Below are positions 15,094-22,307 of a stretch of 29,069 nucleotides of DNA, in pieces. A program made the translations under genes and the position numbers. Every line of letters starts with the position of its first letter. Within the stretch, counting starts at the first letter, position 1. The stretch is from a virus. The stretch spans positions 1 through 29,069 of the IMG/VR virus record IMGVR_UViG_3300032313_000425; one strand, given 5' to 3'. The notes beneath the pieces are model-generated. The model saw nothing but the letters and a program-made list of their open reading frames with translations, did no database searches and was not told where the DNA came from.

Positions 15094-17442
15094 TTATTTT
15101 CTTTGTCCGTATGAAAAATTGTTCCTACTGCTTCTTTCGTTTGCCAAAGCAATACCACTTGTAACTTTTTGACCATCCAAATAAACATCATTGGATTTAT
15201 TAGAAAATTCTTTCCTCAATGCTTTCATTTCATTTACTAAAATATCAATTGCTTTAGATTGAAGCGCACCTCCAGCAATTGGAGTAACGGCTCCCATTTT
15301 TCCAATATTAGATGCTGCATTTAAATTTTCAATTGCATTTGGTGCTGCTACTAAATCATCATTTGGCGATAATTCCAATAAACCACCTTCTTTTGTTGAT
15401 ATTCGAGTTCTACCATTAGCAGGTGACATTACATCACCAACACTTTTTGCTTTACCTATGGATGATATTAATGCTGCTACAACACCAGCTGCCAACGCAA
15501 CACCAATAAAAGGCATTGCTCCATATGCACTCCAAACTTTAGCAATTGCTGCCATTTTAGCTGCTATGGCAACTTTCATAGTCATTAACCACATTGCTGT
15601 CAATCCTGCTATAATTGCAGGAAATACTCCAGGTATATAATTTAATACTTTAAATACAAATCCAAATGCTTCGGCTATTATAGTAACAATAGGTGCCAAT
15701 CCTTCCATTAGTGGTAGTAATGCAGTACCAAGAGATGCAACTATTCCTTTAAATGAGTTTTCCATTTGAGTAACTTTGTCAGCTATTTCTTGCTGAGCTG
15801 CTAACTCTTTGGTTTTATTCATTAATTGGTCTTGTGTTAAAGTGGTTATATCTAACCCTTTATCTATTGCTTGTTGTGCTTTTATAGCGTCATCATCGGT
15901 AAGACCTGATAATAATTTTTGTATTTGTAATTGCTTAGTAAGTTGTTCAACTGTCATACCTGCCGCATCTGCTAATACCTTTTTAGTAAACATATCCTGG
16001 TCAGCAAATCTACCACTTCTTTCAACTTGTTTTAATATTTCTTTCTGAGCATCTACGTTCTTACCAGCATATGCTAATGCTCTTGCTTGCGATAAATTAA
16101 ATTGACCACCAACGAATGTTGCAGCTACTAATTCCTTCTCAATACCATTTTCAAAATCTAAAAGGTCTTCGGTTGTTTTTAATACATCTTTTAATGTAGT
16201 ACCCAATCGTCTAGCTTCAATAGCTTGCTTAGCTATTAAATTAATATCTCCTTTAAAGTAAGTGTATGTATCTTCAGCTGATTCAGCTATATCCGCAAAT
16301 ACTTTTGAAGGGGCTACTCCAGACAAATTGGCCATTTGAGCTATTTGCTGAGAAATTCCCTCTGCTGTTTCTGCACTATATCCGGCCATACTCTGCATTA
16401 TCATATTTACTTTGGCCGCATCTTTTTGTGCAATCCCAAAGTTTTTATTTAATACAGTCATTGATGATACCAACGCTTCAGATAATCTAGCATTATCAGC
16501 AAATTCTCCTTTTAATGCACCAATTGTATCATATAAATCATCAGCCTCTAATCCCAATTGAGAAAAATTATTTCTAATCTTTTTAACTTGATTATCTAAA
16601 TCTTTTGATTGAGATGCAGTTATTCCAGTTTCTTCTCTAAACTTTTTAGATGCTGCCGATAATTCTGTAAATGAATCTACAGCTGCTGCTAATAATAATC
16701 CTATCAATACAAGTGGTAACATTCCAGACATTAACCCCTTACCTAAATCTTTTGCTAAATCAACACCATCTTGAAGAAACCCTGGAAGTTTTTCATATAA
16801 TCTATTACCTTCTTCTTTTATTTGATTTAATCGTTCTTCTTGTTGAATTAAATTTTCATTTAATTGAAATAAATCTTTTAATTTCTTTTGCTCTTCGGGT
16901 CCTAAACTTGCAATACTTTCTTCAAATTTAAGTCTTCTATTAGCTGCTTCATTTTGACCTAAAATTTCATCTTTTACTTTAGCTGCTTCTTCCGCTTGAG
17001 TTGTAATAGATGTATATAGGTTTGAATATAGTTCTAATTTTTTTTGATTAATTTTTAACTCATCATCGCTTAATCCAAATTGTTGTTCTTTTAAATCTAA
17101 AATATCTTTAGCAAGAGAAGCAAATGCAGAACCTCCTACTTTATTTGTAGTTATTAATTTTCTAGCATTAATGTTTAATTTTGTAAAAGAAGTTCCTAAA
17201 GAATCTTGTAAATCTTCATATTCTTCAGCTAATGTATTTTGTTTCTCTAATGGTTCTGCTTGTTTTTGTAAAATCTTTAGCTTTTCCTTCTCTTTCTCAA
17301 TTCTCTTTTCAAGTCTTTTACGTTCTTCCGCACCAACTATCGCAGCCTTTTTGTTTTGCTCCTCAATACGCTGATTAGTTTCCTCAATTTCTCTAAGAAG
17401 TTCTAACCTAAGCTCTTCTGCACTATCTGATAATCTATCCAT
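15094..17442 (-). CDS. Tail tape measure protein, 782 aa
   Basis: Residues 1-90 are a long charged coiled coil (EETNQRIEEQNKKAA, ERKRLEKRIEKEKEKLK). Further helical heptads run to about 230. A hydrophobic segment, MSGMLPLVLIGLLLAAAV, follows near 240. The middle (270-530) is helical with the Ala/Gly/Gln-rich composition of tape measures (QSMAGYSAETAEGISQQIAQM). A second hydrophobic region lies near 570-660 (ALLPLMEGLAPIVTIIAEAF, IGVALAAGVVAALI). The protein sets tail length and is threaded inside the tube, and its hydrophobic parts probably enter the host membrane. At about 0.15 nm per residue the tail would be near 115 nm. The start overlaps the stop of the 89-codon gene as TAATG. The length fits a T4-like contractile tail (T4 gp29 has 590 residues). 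Confidence 0.85.
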   Translation of the reverse strand: MDRLSDSAEELRLELLREIEETNQRIEEQNKKAAIVGAEERKRLEKRIEKEKEKLKILQKQAEPLEKQNTLAEEYEDLQDSLGTSFTKLNINARKLITTNKVGGSAFASLAKDILDLKEQQFGLSDDELKINQKKLELYSNLYTSITTQAEEAAKVKDEILGQNEAANRRLKFEESIASLGPEEQKKLKDLFQLNENLIQQEERLNQIKEEGNRLYEKLPGFLQDGVDLAKDLGKGLMSGMLPLVLIGLLLAAAVDSFTELSAASKKFREETGITASQSKDLDNQVKKIRNNFSQLGLEADDLYDTIGALKGEFADNARLSEALVSSMTVLNKNFGIAQKDAAKVNMIMQSMAGYSAETAEGISQQIAQMANLSGVAPSKVFADIAESAEDTYTYFKGDINLIAKQAIEARRLGTTLKDVLKTTEDLLDFENGIEKELVAATFVGGQFNLSQARALAYAGKNVDAQKEILKQVERSGRFADQDMFTKKVLADAAGMTVEQLTKQLQIQKLLSGLTDDDAIKAQQAIDKGLDITTLTQDQLMNKTKELAAQQEIADKVTQMENSFKGIVASLGTALLPLMEGLAPIVTIIAEAFGFVFKVLNYIPGVFPAIIAGLTAMWLMTMKVAIAAKMAAIAKVWSAYGAMPFIGVALAAGVVAALISSIGKAKSVGDVMSPANGRTRISTKEGGLLELSPNDDLVAAPNAIENLNAASNIGKMGAVTPIAGGALQSKAIDILVNEMKALRKEFSNKSNDVYLDGQKVTSGIALANERSSRNNFSYGQRK

Positions 17443-17687
17443 TAATTATAATCTTTTGGTATCAATCCCCAGTCCTGAAACATTTTGAACATTTCAGGTT
17501 TATCATCTTTTAATTTATCGATTTCAGGCTTGTATTTGTAGTTTAATTTATCCACATCAGCCTTTAATTTTTGTAAGACAGGGTCGTTATCAATCATTTT
17601 CTGAAGTTTTTGTGGTGTTCTCTTTTTAGTGAACAATCCAAAAAATTCTTTTAATTTAGATTTTTTTATTTTATAATGTGATACCAT
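17442..17687 (-). CDS. Small basic protein of unknown function, coupled to the tape measure
   Basis: From the ATG at 17687 the protein has 81 residues, starting MVSHYKIKKSKLKEFFGLF. An in-frame TTG at 17711 would add eight residues, but it sits only 2 nt below a TATTTATA box. The ATG has a purine-rich AAAGAAG just before it and a spacing to the box (26 nt) identical to that of other units. The N-terminal third is very basic; LQKMIDNDPVLQKLKADVDKL looks like an amphipathic helix, and the C-terminus ends GLIPKDYN. No signal peptide or membrane span is seen. The stop overlaps the tape-measure ATG (TAATG), so it may help tape-measure folding or assembly. That role is inferred from coupling alone. 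Confidence 0.72.
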   Translation of the reverse strand: MVSHYKIKKSKLKEFFGLFTKKRTPQKLQKMIDNDPVLQKLKADVDKLNYKYKPEIDKLKDDKPEMFKMFQDWGLIPKDYN

Positions 17688-17713
17688 CTTCTTTTGTTTA
17701 TAGTTATTCAATC

Positions 17714-17721
17714 TATAAATA
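17714..17721 (-). promoter_or_regulatory. Candidate late promoter box ATATTTATAG upstream of the tape-measure operon
   Basis: TATTTATA on the coding strand lies 26 nt before the ATG at 17687 and directly downstream of the terminator at 17736-17776. This is where a new promoter would be needed if transcription stops there. Confidence 0.5.
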
Positions 17722-17735
17722 TCTAATAAAATAAA

Positions 17736-17776
17736 AAAGTTAGGAATAAGAGTGGTTATCTCTTAATCCTAACTTT
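17736..17776 (-). terminator. Intrinsic terminator at the end of the 67-aa gene
   Basis: A 10-bp stem pairs aaagttagga (17736-17745) with tcctaacttt (17767-17776). After one mismatch a further 6 bp pair taagag with ctctta around a 7-nt loop. On the minus strand it is followed by TTTATTTTATTAG. The hairpin contains the last codons and the stop of the 67-aa gene. It separates the chaperone-like genes from the tape-measure operon. Confidence 0.75.
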
Positions 17777-17959
17777 AGATGCGTTTGCAGATTGAGCTTT
17801 TTTAGTATCTTCGTTTTCTTTTTTCTTTGATTCTACTAATTTATTATAGTAAAATCTCCTAAGATGGGTTGGCATTTTGTACAATTCCATCATCGAAAAA
17901 CCATTACTATATTCCACCATTTCAAATATTTGAGTGTGGAGTAATAGACTATGATTCAT
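17756..17959 (-). CDS. 67-aa protein overlapping the baseplate gene; possible frameshift extension
   Basis: The ATG at 17959 lies upstream of the preceding gene's TAG (17951-17949), so the frames overlap by 11 nt. Residues 1-45 read MNHSLLLHTQIFEMVEYSNG, then FSMMELYKMPTHLRRFYYNK, a helical segment of the kind found in the second frame of tail-assembly chaperones encoded just before tape measures. The C-terminus is basic and disordered-looking. The frame is open upstream of the ATG across a T7 run (17975-17969), so it could also be made as a C-terminal extension of the 253-aa protein by +1 or -2 slippage, giving about 317 aa. The 3' end is embedded in a terminator hairpin. Independent translation and frameshift fusion are both possible. 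The family is not one I can name with certainty. Confidence 0.7.
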   Translation of the reverse strand: MNHSLLLHTQIFEMVEYSNGFSMMELYKMPTHLRRFYYNKLVESKKKENEDTKKAQSANASKVRIKR

Positions 17960-18710
17960 CGCCAGGCCAAAAAAACCCTACGCCCATTGGAATAGGCGCC
18001 ACCTCACTTTCTCCATCTTCATGTACATATGTAAATGTCATGTTCATATCTGGAGAGATTTTTTTAATATGTTCTCTGAATGCTCTGCTATCTTTTGCTA
18101 AAAATGAGTTATTAATGAATTTGTTGATATGACCTAAATCTGAATTTCCATCCACACTTTTAATCATATACCTTAATCTAGTTGTAATTTCATACGAACC
18201 ATCTTTATTCATTTTTTCCAATGCTGCTATATCCTTATCAATTAACTTCTCATCACCATGCGTAAGTAACTTAAATGTTAATTTATTACCACTTGGTGTT
18301 GTAAATTCAAATTCATTTTGATTAGCAAAATTAGAATAATCAACATCTTTTGTTTTAATTTGAGCCAAATCTACTGTTGTTTCGATAGATTTTCCTGCTT
18401 TTGATGAATAAAATGAAATATTATAGTTAGGACCATATCCTAATAGTCTTGTTGCTAATACAATTGCATTTTTATCACCTAATAAAATATCATCGATATT
18501 AACCGCATCAACAATAATAGATTCAAATAACTTATCTAATACAATTCCTTTTTTAATAAGATTTGTAGAAGAAAGTATATCTTCCTCTTTTGCAGTCATA
18601 TATTTTATTGTAATTTGTCCAGAAGATAGAGGATGCTCTTTTGGATATAATTTACCCTTTGATGGTAAATCCAACACTTCTGTTGGGAAATCGAATTGTC
18701 TTTGATTCAT
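17949..18710 (-). CDS. T4-type baseplate/tail-assembly protein (gp26-like), 253 aa
   Basis: The protein begins MNQRQFDFPTEVLDLPSKG and continues LYPKEHPLSSGQITIKYMTAKEEDIL, the typical start of the T4 baseplate protein family that includes gp26. A helical middle follows (IDDILLGDKNAIVLATRLLGYG), then a zinc-finger-like position without the Cys pairs seen in some relatives (YNISFYSSKAGKSIETTVDL). The C-terminal helices are KLIDKDIAALEKMNK and RYMIKSVDGNSDL. In T4, gp26 is needed for baseplate hub assembly. In many phages the protein in this place, between tube and tape measure, acts as a tape-measure chaperone. The sequence ends GVGFFWPGDES, and the F-F-W codons contain a run of seven T residues where slippage into the 67-aa frame could occur. 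A TATTTATA box lies 26 nt before the ATG. Confidence 0.75.
   Translation of the reverse strand: MNQRQFDFPTEVLDLPSKGKLYPKEHPLSSGQITIKYMTAKEEDILSSTNLIKKGIVLDKLFESIIVDAVNIDDILLGDKNAIVLATRLLGYGPNYNISFYSSKAGKSIETTVDLAQIKTKDVDYSNFANQNEFEFTTPSGNKLTFKLLTHGDEKLIDKDIAALEKMNKDGSYEITTRLRYMIKSVDGNSDLGHINKFINNSFLAKDSRAFREHIKKISPDMNMTFTYVHEDGESEVAPIPMGVGFFWPGDES
17969..17975 (-). other. Candidate programmed frameshift site (T7 run) in the tail-assembly gene
   Basis: The zero frame reads GGG TTT TTT TGG CCT, then TAG six codons after the run's last codon. A +1 or -2 shift on the run continues GGC CTG GCG ATG AAT CAT into the 67-aa frame. A Phe tRNA on TTT can re-pair with TTT one base along, as +1 slippage requires. 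Position and gene order match known tail-chaperone frameshifts, most of which are -1 while a few are +1 or -2. Confidence 0.4.
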
Positions 18711-18736
18711 AACTTTACTTTGTTTAAGTTTGTATA

Positions 18737-18744
18737 TATAAATA
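18737..18744 (-). promoter_or_regulatory. Candidate late promoter box GTATTTATAT upstream of the gp26-like gene
   Basis: TATTTATA lies 26 nt before the ATG at 18710 and about 30 nt downstream of the terminator that closes the tail-tube gene, so a fresh start of transcription is expected here. Confidence 0.48.
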
Positions 18745-18774
18745 CATAGTTTTTAAAAAATTAGAAAGCATAAA

Positions 18775-18800
18775 AAAGGGGATATTTTAGTATCCCCTTT
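18775..18800 (-). terminator. Intrinsic terminator after the tail tube gene
   Basis: A perfect 10-bp stem pairs aaaggggata (18775-18784) with tatccccttt (18791-18800) around a 6-nt loop. On the minus strand the stem ends CCCC followed by six T residues. It lies 22 nt downstream of the tail-tube stop. The + strand also has a T-rich tail, so it could work in both directions, but no + strand gene ends here. Confidence 0.82.
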
Positions 18801-18821
18801 ATTTTTATGTTTTTTTGAATA

Positions 18822-19322
18822 TTAGTATTCAAGAATTGCGTAATCGTATGTTAATGTTAAATCAATAGTAACTGGTTCATTTGTGTTAGAAAAGTCCAAT
18901 TCACCAAAAGCAGCTTTAGTAATAAATGCTCCTTTTAAAGTCCATTGTTCAACCTTATCACCAACAGGACCTAACATATAAAAAGTAATATCTTTTTTAT
19001 AGAATTCAGCGTAGCCATCTCTACCAGTAATTGATTCATGTGATAATCTCACCCACTCCATTACTAATTGAGCTGCCGAAGGAACTACTGGGTCATACAA
19101 AGTGATATTTAAGTCCTGCCACTCACCTTTACCCTTTAATTTTCTATAAACGTTGATATGGTCTATTTTTACAGTTTCAAAATTTATTTCTGGTCTGTTT
19201 GCTGTTTTAACCATATAAGCTGGGATACCCACACTTGTCATTTCCATGTAGTAGCGGTTTTTCATCTTCGGTTCGAAGGTATCCGCTATCATTTGGGTAT
19301 AATTTAATATATTATCTGCCAT
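18822..19322 (-). CDS. Tail tube protein (gp19-like), 166 aa
   Basis: Length and sequence fit the T4 gp19 family. It starts MADNILNYTQMIADTFEPKM, then NRYYMEMTSVGIPAYMVKTANRP with the K-x-x-x-RP turn. FETVKIDHINVYRKLKGKGEWQDLNITLYDP is the tube-specific beta region, and VTIDLTLTYDYAILEY is the final strand. Subunits stack as hexamer rings to form the inner tube through which DNA passes. The gene lies directly downstream of the sheath and is flanked by a TATTTATT box upstream and a strong terminator downstream, so it can be a monocistronic, highly expressed unit. The ribosome binding site is a weak GGAAC 5 nt before the ATG. Confidence 0.93.
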   Translation of the reverse strand: MADNILNYTQMIADTFEPKMKNRYYMEMTSVGIPAYMVKTANRPEINFETVKIDHINVYRKLKGKGEWQDLNITLYDPVVPSAAQLVMEWVRLSHESITGRDGYAEFYKKDITFYMLGPVGDKVEQWTLKGAFITKAAFGELDFSNTNEPVTIDLTLTYDYAILEY

Positions 19323-19346
19323 TTTTGTTCCGTTTTATTTTATATT

Positions 19347-19354
19347 AATAAATA
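19347..19354 (-). promoter_or_regulatory. Candidate late promoter box, variant ATATTTATT, upstream of the tail tube gene
   Basis: TATTTATT differs from the common box in its last base. It lies 24 nt before the ATG at 19322, in the 53-nt gap after the sheath gene. Confidence is lower because of the mismatch. Confidence 0.38.
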
Positions 19355-19375
19355 TCTACTTTGTTTATTTTCGTA

Positions 19376-21724
19376 TTATGCTGAGAAAGATGCTCCAGTT
19401 GGTAAGATGTTGAAATCAATTACTATGAATTCAGCTGTCTTAGTTGGTTGAAGGAATATTGCTCCAGCTAATATGTTTCTATCAATTACATCCGGTGTGT
19501 TATTAGATTCATCCATTACAACATTGAATGCGTACAAACCTTGTCTTTGTTGGATTGATTCTAAATAAGGAGTCACAGTGTTAATGAATCTTGCTCTAGT
19601 TTCAGTTGTATTTTGTTCAAATACTAAGTAACGAGATGTAGATGCTATGAACTTCTTCATAGTGATTAACAATCTTCTAACATTGATTCTATCTAAAGCA
19701 GATGCTCTATCTTGCAATGTCTTTTGTCCGAATGCTACAATACCTTGTCCAGGGAAAGTTGCGATAGGGTTTACTTTATTTTCATAAAGGATATCTCTTT
19801 CAGCATGTGTTAATCTATTTAATACACTAACTGCTCCAGTGATACCACCTCTATTCAAACCAGCCGGTGCGAACCACTCTGCTGATAATCTATCACTACT
19901 AGCGAATACCGCTGGTAACAATGTAGAAGGAGGTACAGTTGTAAGTTTGTTTGTATTACTATCTATAGTCTTAACCCAAGGATAGTAACAAGCTGCGTAG
20001 TTTGAATCCACTGCTTGTGCTTGTTCAGTTGCTGTTGTGATTGAAGAATCATAATCAGTAAAGTCAGCAATATAGAAACAATCTTGTCTATCTTCAACCA
20101 TATCAATCATTTTAGTAACGATTGCAGGGTGTAATTCTCTATTAATACCAGGTATTGATACTAAGTTAATATCATATTCATCAGGATTAGATAAAGCGTT
20201 GATTGCTTTTGAATATCCTAAAGAACCAGATGCTGTTGATTTAGAACAGTTTAAACCTTGCGTATTAGCTGCTCCCCACTCATCATCACCAGCTAATGCT
20301 ATCTTCACAGTTGGAGATACACCATCAAAACCACCTTGGAAACCTAAAATAAATTGTCTCTTAACCATATCAGCTCCAGCTGAACCAGTCATAACATAAC
20401 TCAATTGAGAATCAAATGAGAATGCTGTATTTGCTCCCACAACTGCTCCAACAGGAATTGGATTTAAATAAATTGCGTTATCACCAGCTACTCCAGCAGT
20501 ATCAAAATCCATACCACTATAATATACAGTAGAGGTTGTTGTGTTATTTGCTGAACCAGTTTGGTAAACTACCGTTGGTACATATGATGCTTCAGTTGAG
20601 TTATTAGTTGCAATTGGGTTTATATAAGCTGCGTGTCCAAATGGTGCTGCTGATATTGGGAATGAACCTGGTTCAGATACTTCAACTCTAATGTGAATTG
20701 ATTTATTTGAATAATCACCATTTTCAGTAATTTTACCATTATCATCAATTGTAAACTCTCTGTCACCAATCACTCTAGCAATATATCTAGGAGATGATGG
20801 GTCTAAGTTTACATTACCAAATGATTCAATTATACTAGCTCTCTTATCACTATCACCATAAGTTCTAAGTGTTACAGAGAATGTTGAGTAATCAGTTGAA
20901 CCATCTTCACCAGCTGCCTTAACATTAGAAATACCAATTTTGTATTTAGTATTATATGGAGTACCATGTCCTAATGTATGGAAACGGAAAAGTTGATATC
21001 TATCACCACTAATTGTTTGAGATACAACCCAAGGAGTATATGCTTCTTGAACATCATATTCAAAGTTTTGGTCAGGTAAATAAACTGCACTTATTACAGC
21101 TTTGTTACCAATTGCATCAGATGAACCAGTAAATGAAGTTGCTATATTTTCGAAGAATGTGTATGCGTATGCTGCTTTAGCGCCGAATGGAGATTCACCA
21201 AATACATCAGCAACATCATTAGTTGCACTTGCTATAATTGATGATGAAATCGAAGTCCATGCATTTGTTGCTGATAGAGTACTACCTACTGTAAATGCTC
21301 CAGCAATTGTTTGGCTACTTGTTACAAAAGTAGTTGCAGGTACAAATCCAACATCTTTAAGTCCTAATGTAGTTGAATGTAAAGTAGAAATTAATTTAGG
21401 AGTACTTCCATTAGTAGAACCTGATACTAAAATACCTAAAGGTTTTACTTGTCTATATCCATTAATTCCACCAACTCTTACAATAGTTGCTGAACCAGCT
21501 TCTCTTAAATAGTTTTGTACTGCATATTCAGTATAATATGTTCCATCAGGTGTTCCAAAAATTTGTTGGAATTCTGATTGACTTCTTACAATAGTTGGAA
21601 TGAATGCAGGTCCTTGTTTAAAAGGTCCTACGAATGCTGCTCCAATTTGTCCTACTCCTTGCGCTAAGAAGGATAGGTCATTTTCTCTTGTAAATACACC
21701 AGGTGATACGATTCTTTCTGCCAT
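19376..21724 (-). CDS. Tail sheath protein (gp18-like), 782 aa
   Basis: The N-terminus MAERIVSPGVFTRENDLSF and FVGPFKQGPAFIPTIVRSQSEFQQIFG are characteristic of contractile sheath proteins. The C-terminal domain is typical as well: NVRRLLITMKKFIASTSRYLVFEQN, then TRARFINTVTPYLESIQQRQGLYAFNVVMDESNN, then IFLQPTKTAEFIVIDFNI, which forms the subunit-linking and tube-contacting part. The middle (about 100-450) contains Ser/Thr/Asn-rich beta domains that decorate the surface. T4 gp18 has 659 residues, so this one carries roughly 120 extra, probably in the outer domains. Sheath contraction drives the tube through the host envelope. It has a good ribosome binding site (AGAGG-like GGAGA at 21735-21731) and a 60-nt leader with a hairpin. 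Confidence 0.95.
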   Translation of the reverse strand: MAERIVSPGVFTRENDLSFLAQGVGQIGAAFVGPFKQGPAFIPTIVRSQSEFQQIFGTPDGTYYTEYAVQNYLREAGSATIVRVGGINGYRQVKPLGILVSGSTNGSTPKLISTLHSTTLGLKDVGFVPATTFVTSSQTIAGAFTVGSTLSATNAWTSISSSIIASATNDVADVFGESPFGAKAAYAYTFFENIATSFTGSSDAIGNKAVISAVYLPDQNFEYDVQEAYTPWVVSQTISGDRYQLFRFHTLGHGTPYNTKYKIGISNVKAAGEDGSTDYSTFSVTLRTYGDSDKRASIIESFGNVNLDPSSPRYIARVIGDREFTIDDNGKITENGDYSNKSIHIRVEVSEPGSFPISAAPFGHAAYINPIATNNSTEASYVPTVVYQTGSANNTTTSTVYYSGMDFDTAGVAGDNAIYLNPIPVGAVVGANTAFSFDSQLSYVMTGSAGADMVKRQFILGFQGGFDGVSPTVKIALAGDDEWGAANTQGLNCSKSTASGSLGYSKAINALSNPDEYDINLVSIPGINRELHPAIVTKMIDMVEDRQDCFYIADFTDYDSSITTATEQAQAVDSNYAACYYPWVKTIDSNTNKLTTVPPSTLLPAVFASSDRLSAEWFAPAGLNRGGITGAVSVLNRLTHAERDILYENKVNPIATFPGQGIVAFGQKTLQDRASALDRINVRRLLITMKKFIASTSRYLVFEQNTTETRARFINTVTPYLESIQQRQGLYAFNVVMDESNNTPDVIDRNILAGAIFLQPTKTAEFIVIDFNILPTGASFSA

Positions 21725-21756
21725 TTTATTTCTCCGATTATATTGTTTTTAAATGC

Positions 21757-21780
21757 TAATATTGAGTATATACAATATTA
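21757..21780 (-). promoter_or_regulatory. 5' leader hairpin of the sheath mRNA
   Basis: On the coding strand TAATATTG (21780-21773) pairs perfectly with CAATATTA (21764-21757) across an 8-nt loop. It lies between the TATTTATA box at 21785 and the ribosome binding site of the sheath gene. A 5' hairpin of this kind can stabilise an mRNA; that role is inferred. Confidence 0.45.
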
Positions 21781-21784
21781 CCTA

Positions 21785-21792
21785 TATAAATA
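21785..21792 (-). promoter_or_regulatory. Candidate late promoter box ATATTTATAT upstream of the sheath gene
   Basis: An exact TATTTATA lies 60 nt before the ATG at 21724, farther than in the other units. A leader hairpin fills the extra space. It lies just downstream of the inverted repeat at 21799-21846. Confidence 0.42.
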
Positions 21793-21798
21793 TAAAGA

Positions 21799-21846
21799 AA
21801 ATGTCCAAAACACAAATTTGTTTATAAATAAGTGCTTTGGACATTT
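21799..21846 (-). terminator. Inverted repeat, probable terminator after the 133-aa gene
   Basis: An 11-bp perfect inverted repeat pairs aaatgtccaaa (21799-21809) with tttggacattt (21836-21846). The 26-nt interior contains a small palindrome, acaaatttgt, so the structure may be branched. On the minus strand the second arm is followed by TTCTTTATATTT, a moderate T-rich tail. It lies 24 nt after the 133-aa stop and before the sheath promoter box. The long loop makes it weaker than the terminators at 18775 and 17736. Confidence 0.55.
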
Positions 21847-21870
21847 CACAATAAAAATATTTAAATATTA

Positions 21871-22272
21871 TTAAGTTGTTGGTGCGATATCCGGAGGTGT
21901 TGGTGTAGCACTACCAGATGTTGGTGACCAAGGTAAATCAATTTCATTTACATCAACTCTAGCATATTTCACATAATCAATTTGCTTTTGTATTTGTTGA
22001 TTTATATGATTCATATAGTTTGATGGAGATGAACCACTTACATGATTTTTTATCCAACCCAATACTAATTCTTCGCTTAAATCACGATAATCTACAAAAC
22101 CATCACCATTAAGGTCTTGTATTTCAAACGGAGTTGCTCCATTAAATATACCACTATTACCATCGTCATCAGTACCTGTTAATTTCCATGTAGTACCAAC
22201 AATTACATCAGATAAATCTTCTGTGTTTTGTTTTTTAAGTCCTACTAATTTCCAATCGTATGTTAATCCCAT
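21871..22272 (-). CDS. Small phage protein (DUF7936-like) with EF-hand/dockerin-type loop, 133 aa
   Basis: The N-terminal half (MGLTYDWKLVGLKKQNTEDL, then GTTWKLTGTDDDGNSGIFNGATPF) resembles a small protein common in T4-like cyanophages and related phages that I recall as DUF7936; the tryptophan and G-ATPF positions agree. Between this and the family-typical LSEELVLGWIKNHV is DLNGDGFVDYRD (about residues 53-64). That is a perfect calcium loop pattern, D-x-N-x-D-G-x-V-D-x-x-D, as in dockerins and EF hands. The C-terminal tail is Pro/Ser/Thr-rich. It lies between the fibre operon and the sheath gene and has a TATTTATA box 18 nt before its ATG. Its function is unknown; a surface or fibre-associated virion part fits position and calcium loop, but this is inference. 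Confidence 0.75.
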   Translation of the reverse strand: MGLTYDWKLVGLKKQNTEDLSDVIVGTTWKLTGTDDDGNSGIFNGATPFEIQDLNGDGFVDYRDLSEELVLGWIKNHVSGSSPSNYMNHINQQIQKQIDYVKYARVDVNEIDLPWSPTSGSATPTPPDIAPTT

Positions 22273-22290
22273 AATTTTTTGTTTATATGT

Positions 22291-22298
22291 TATAAATA
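22291..22298 (-). promoter_or_regulatory. Candidate late promoter box ATATTTATAA upstream of the 133-aa gene
   Basis: TATTTATA lies 18 nt before the ATG at 22272, the shortest distance in the set, in the 35-nt gap after the 143-aa gene. Confidence 0.4.
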
Positions 22299-22307
22299 TA
22301 TTATTAT

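Noticed and set aside
842-22298. T4-type late promoters TATAAATA firing on the plus strand
   Set aside because: The + strand does read TATAAATA at these places, but no plus-strand gene follows; the spacing is tight relative to minus-strand start codons. Antisense transcription cannot be excluded without RNA data.
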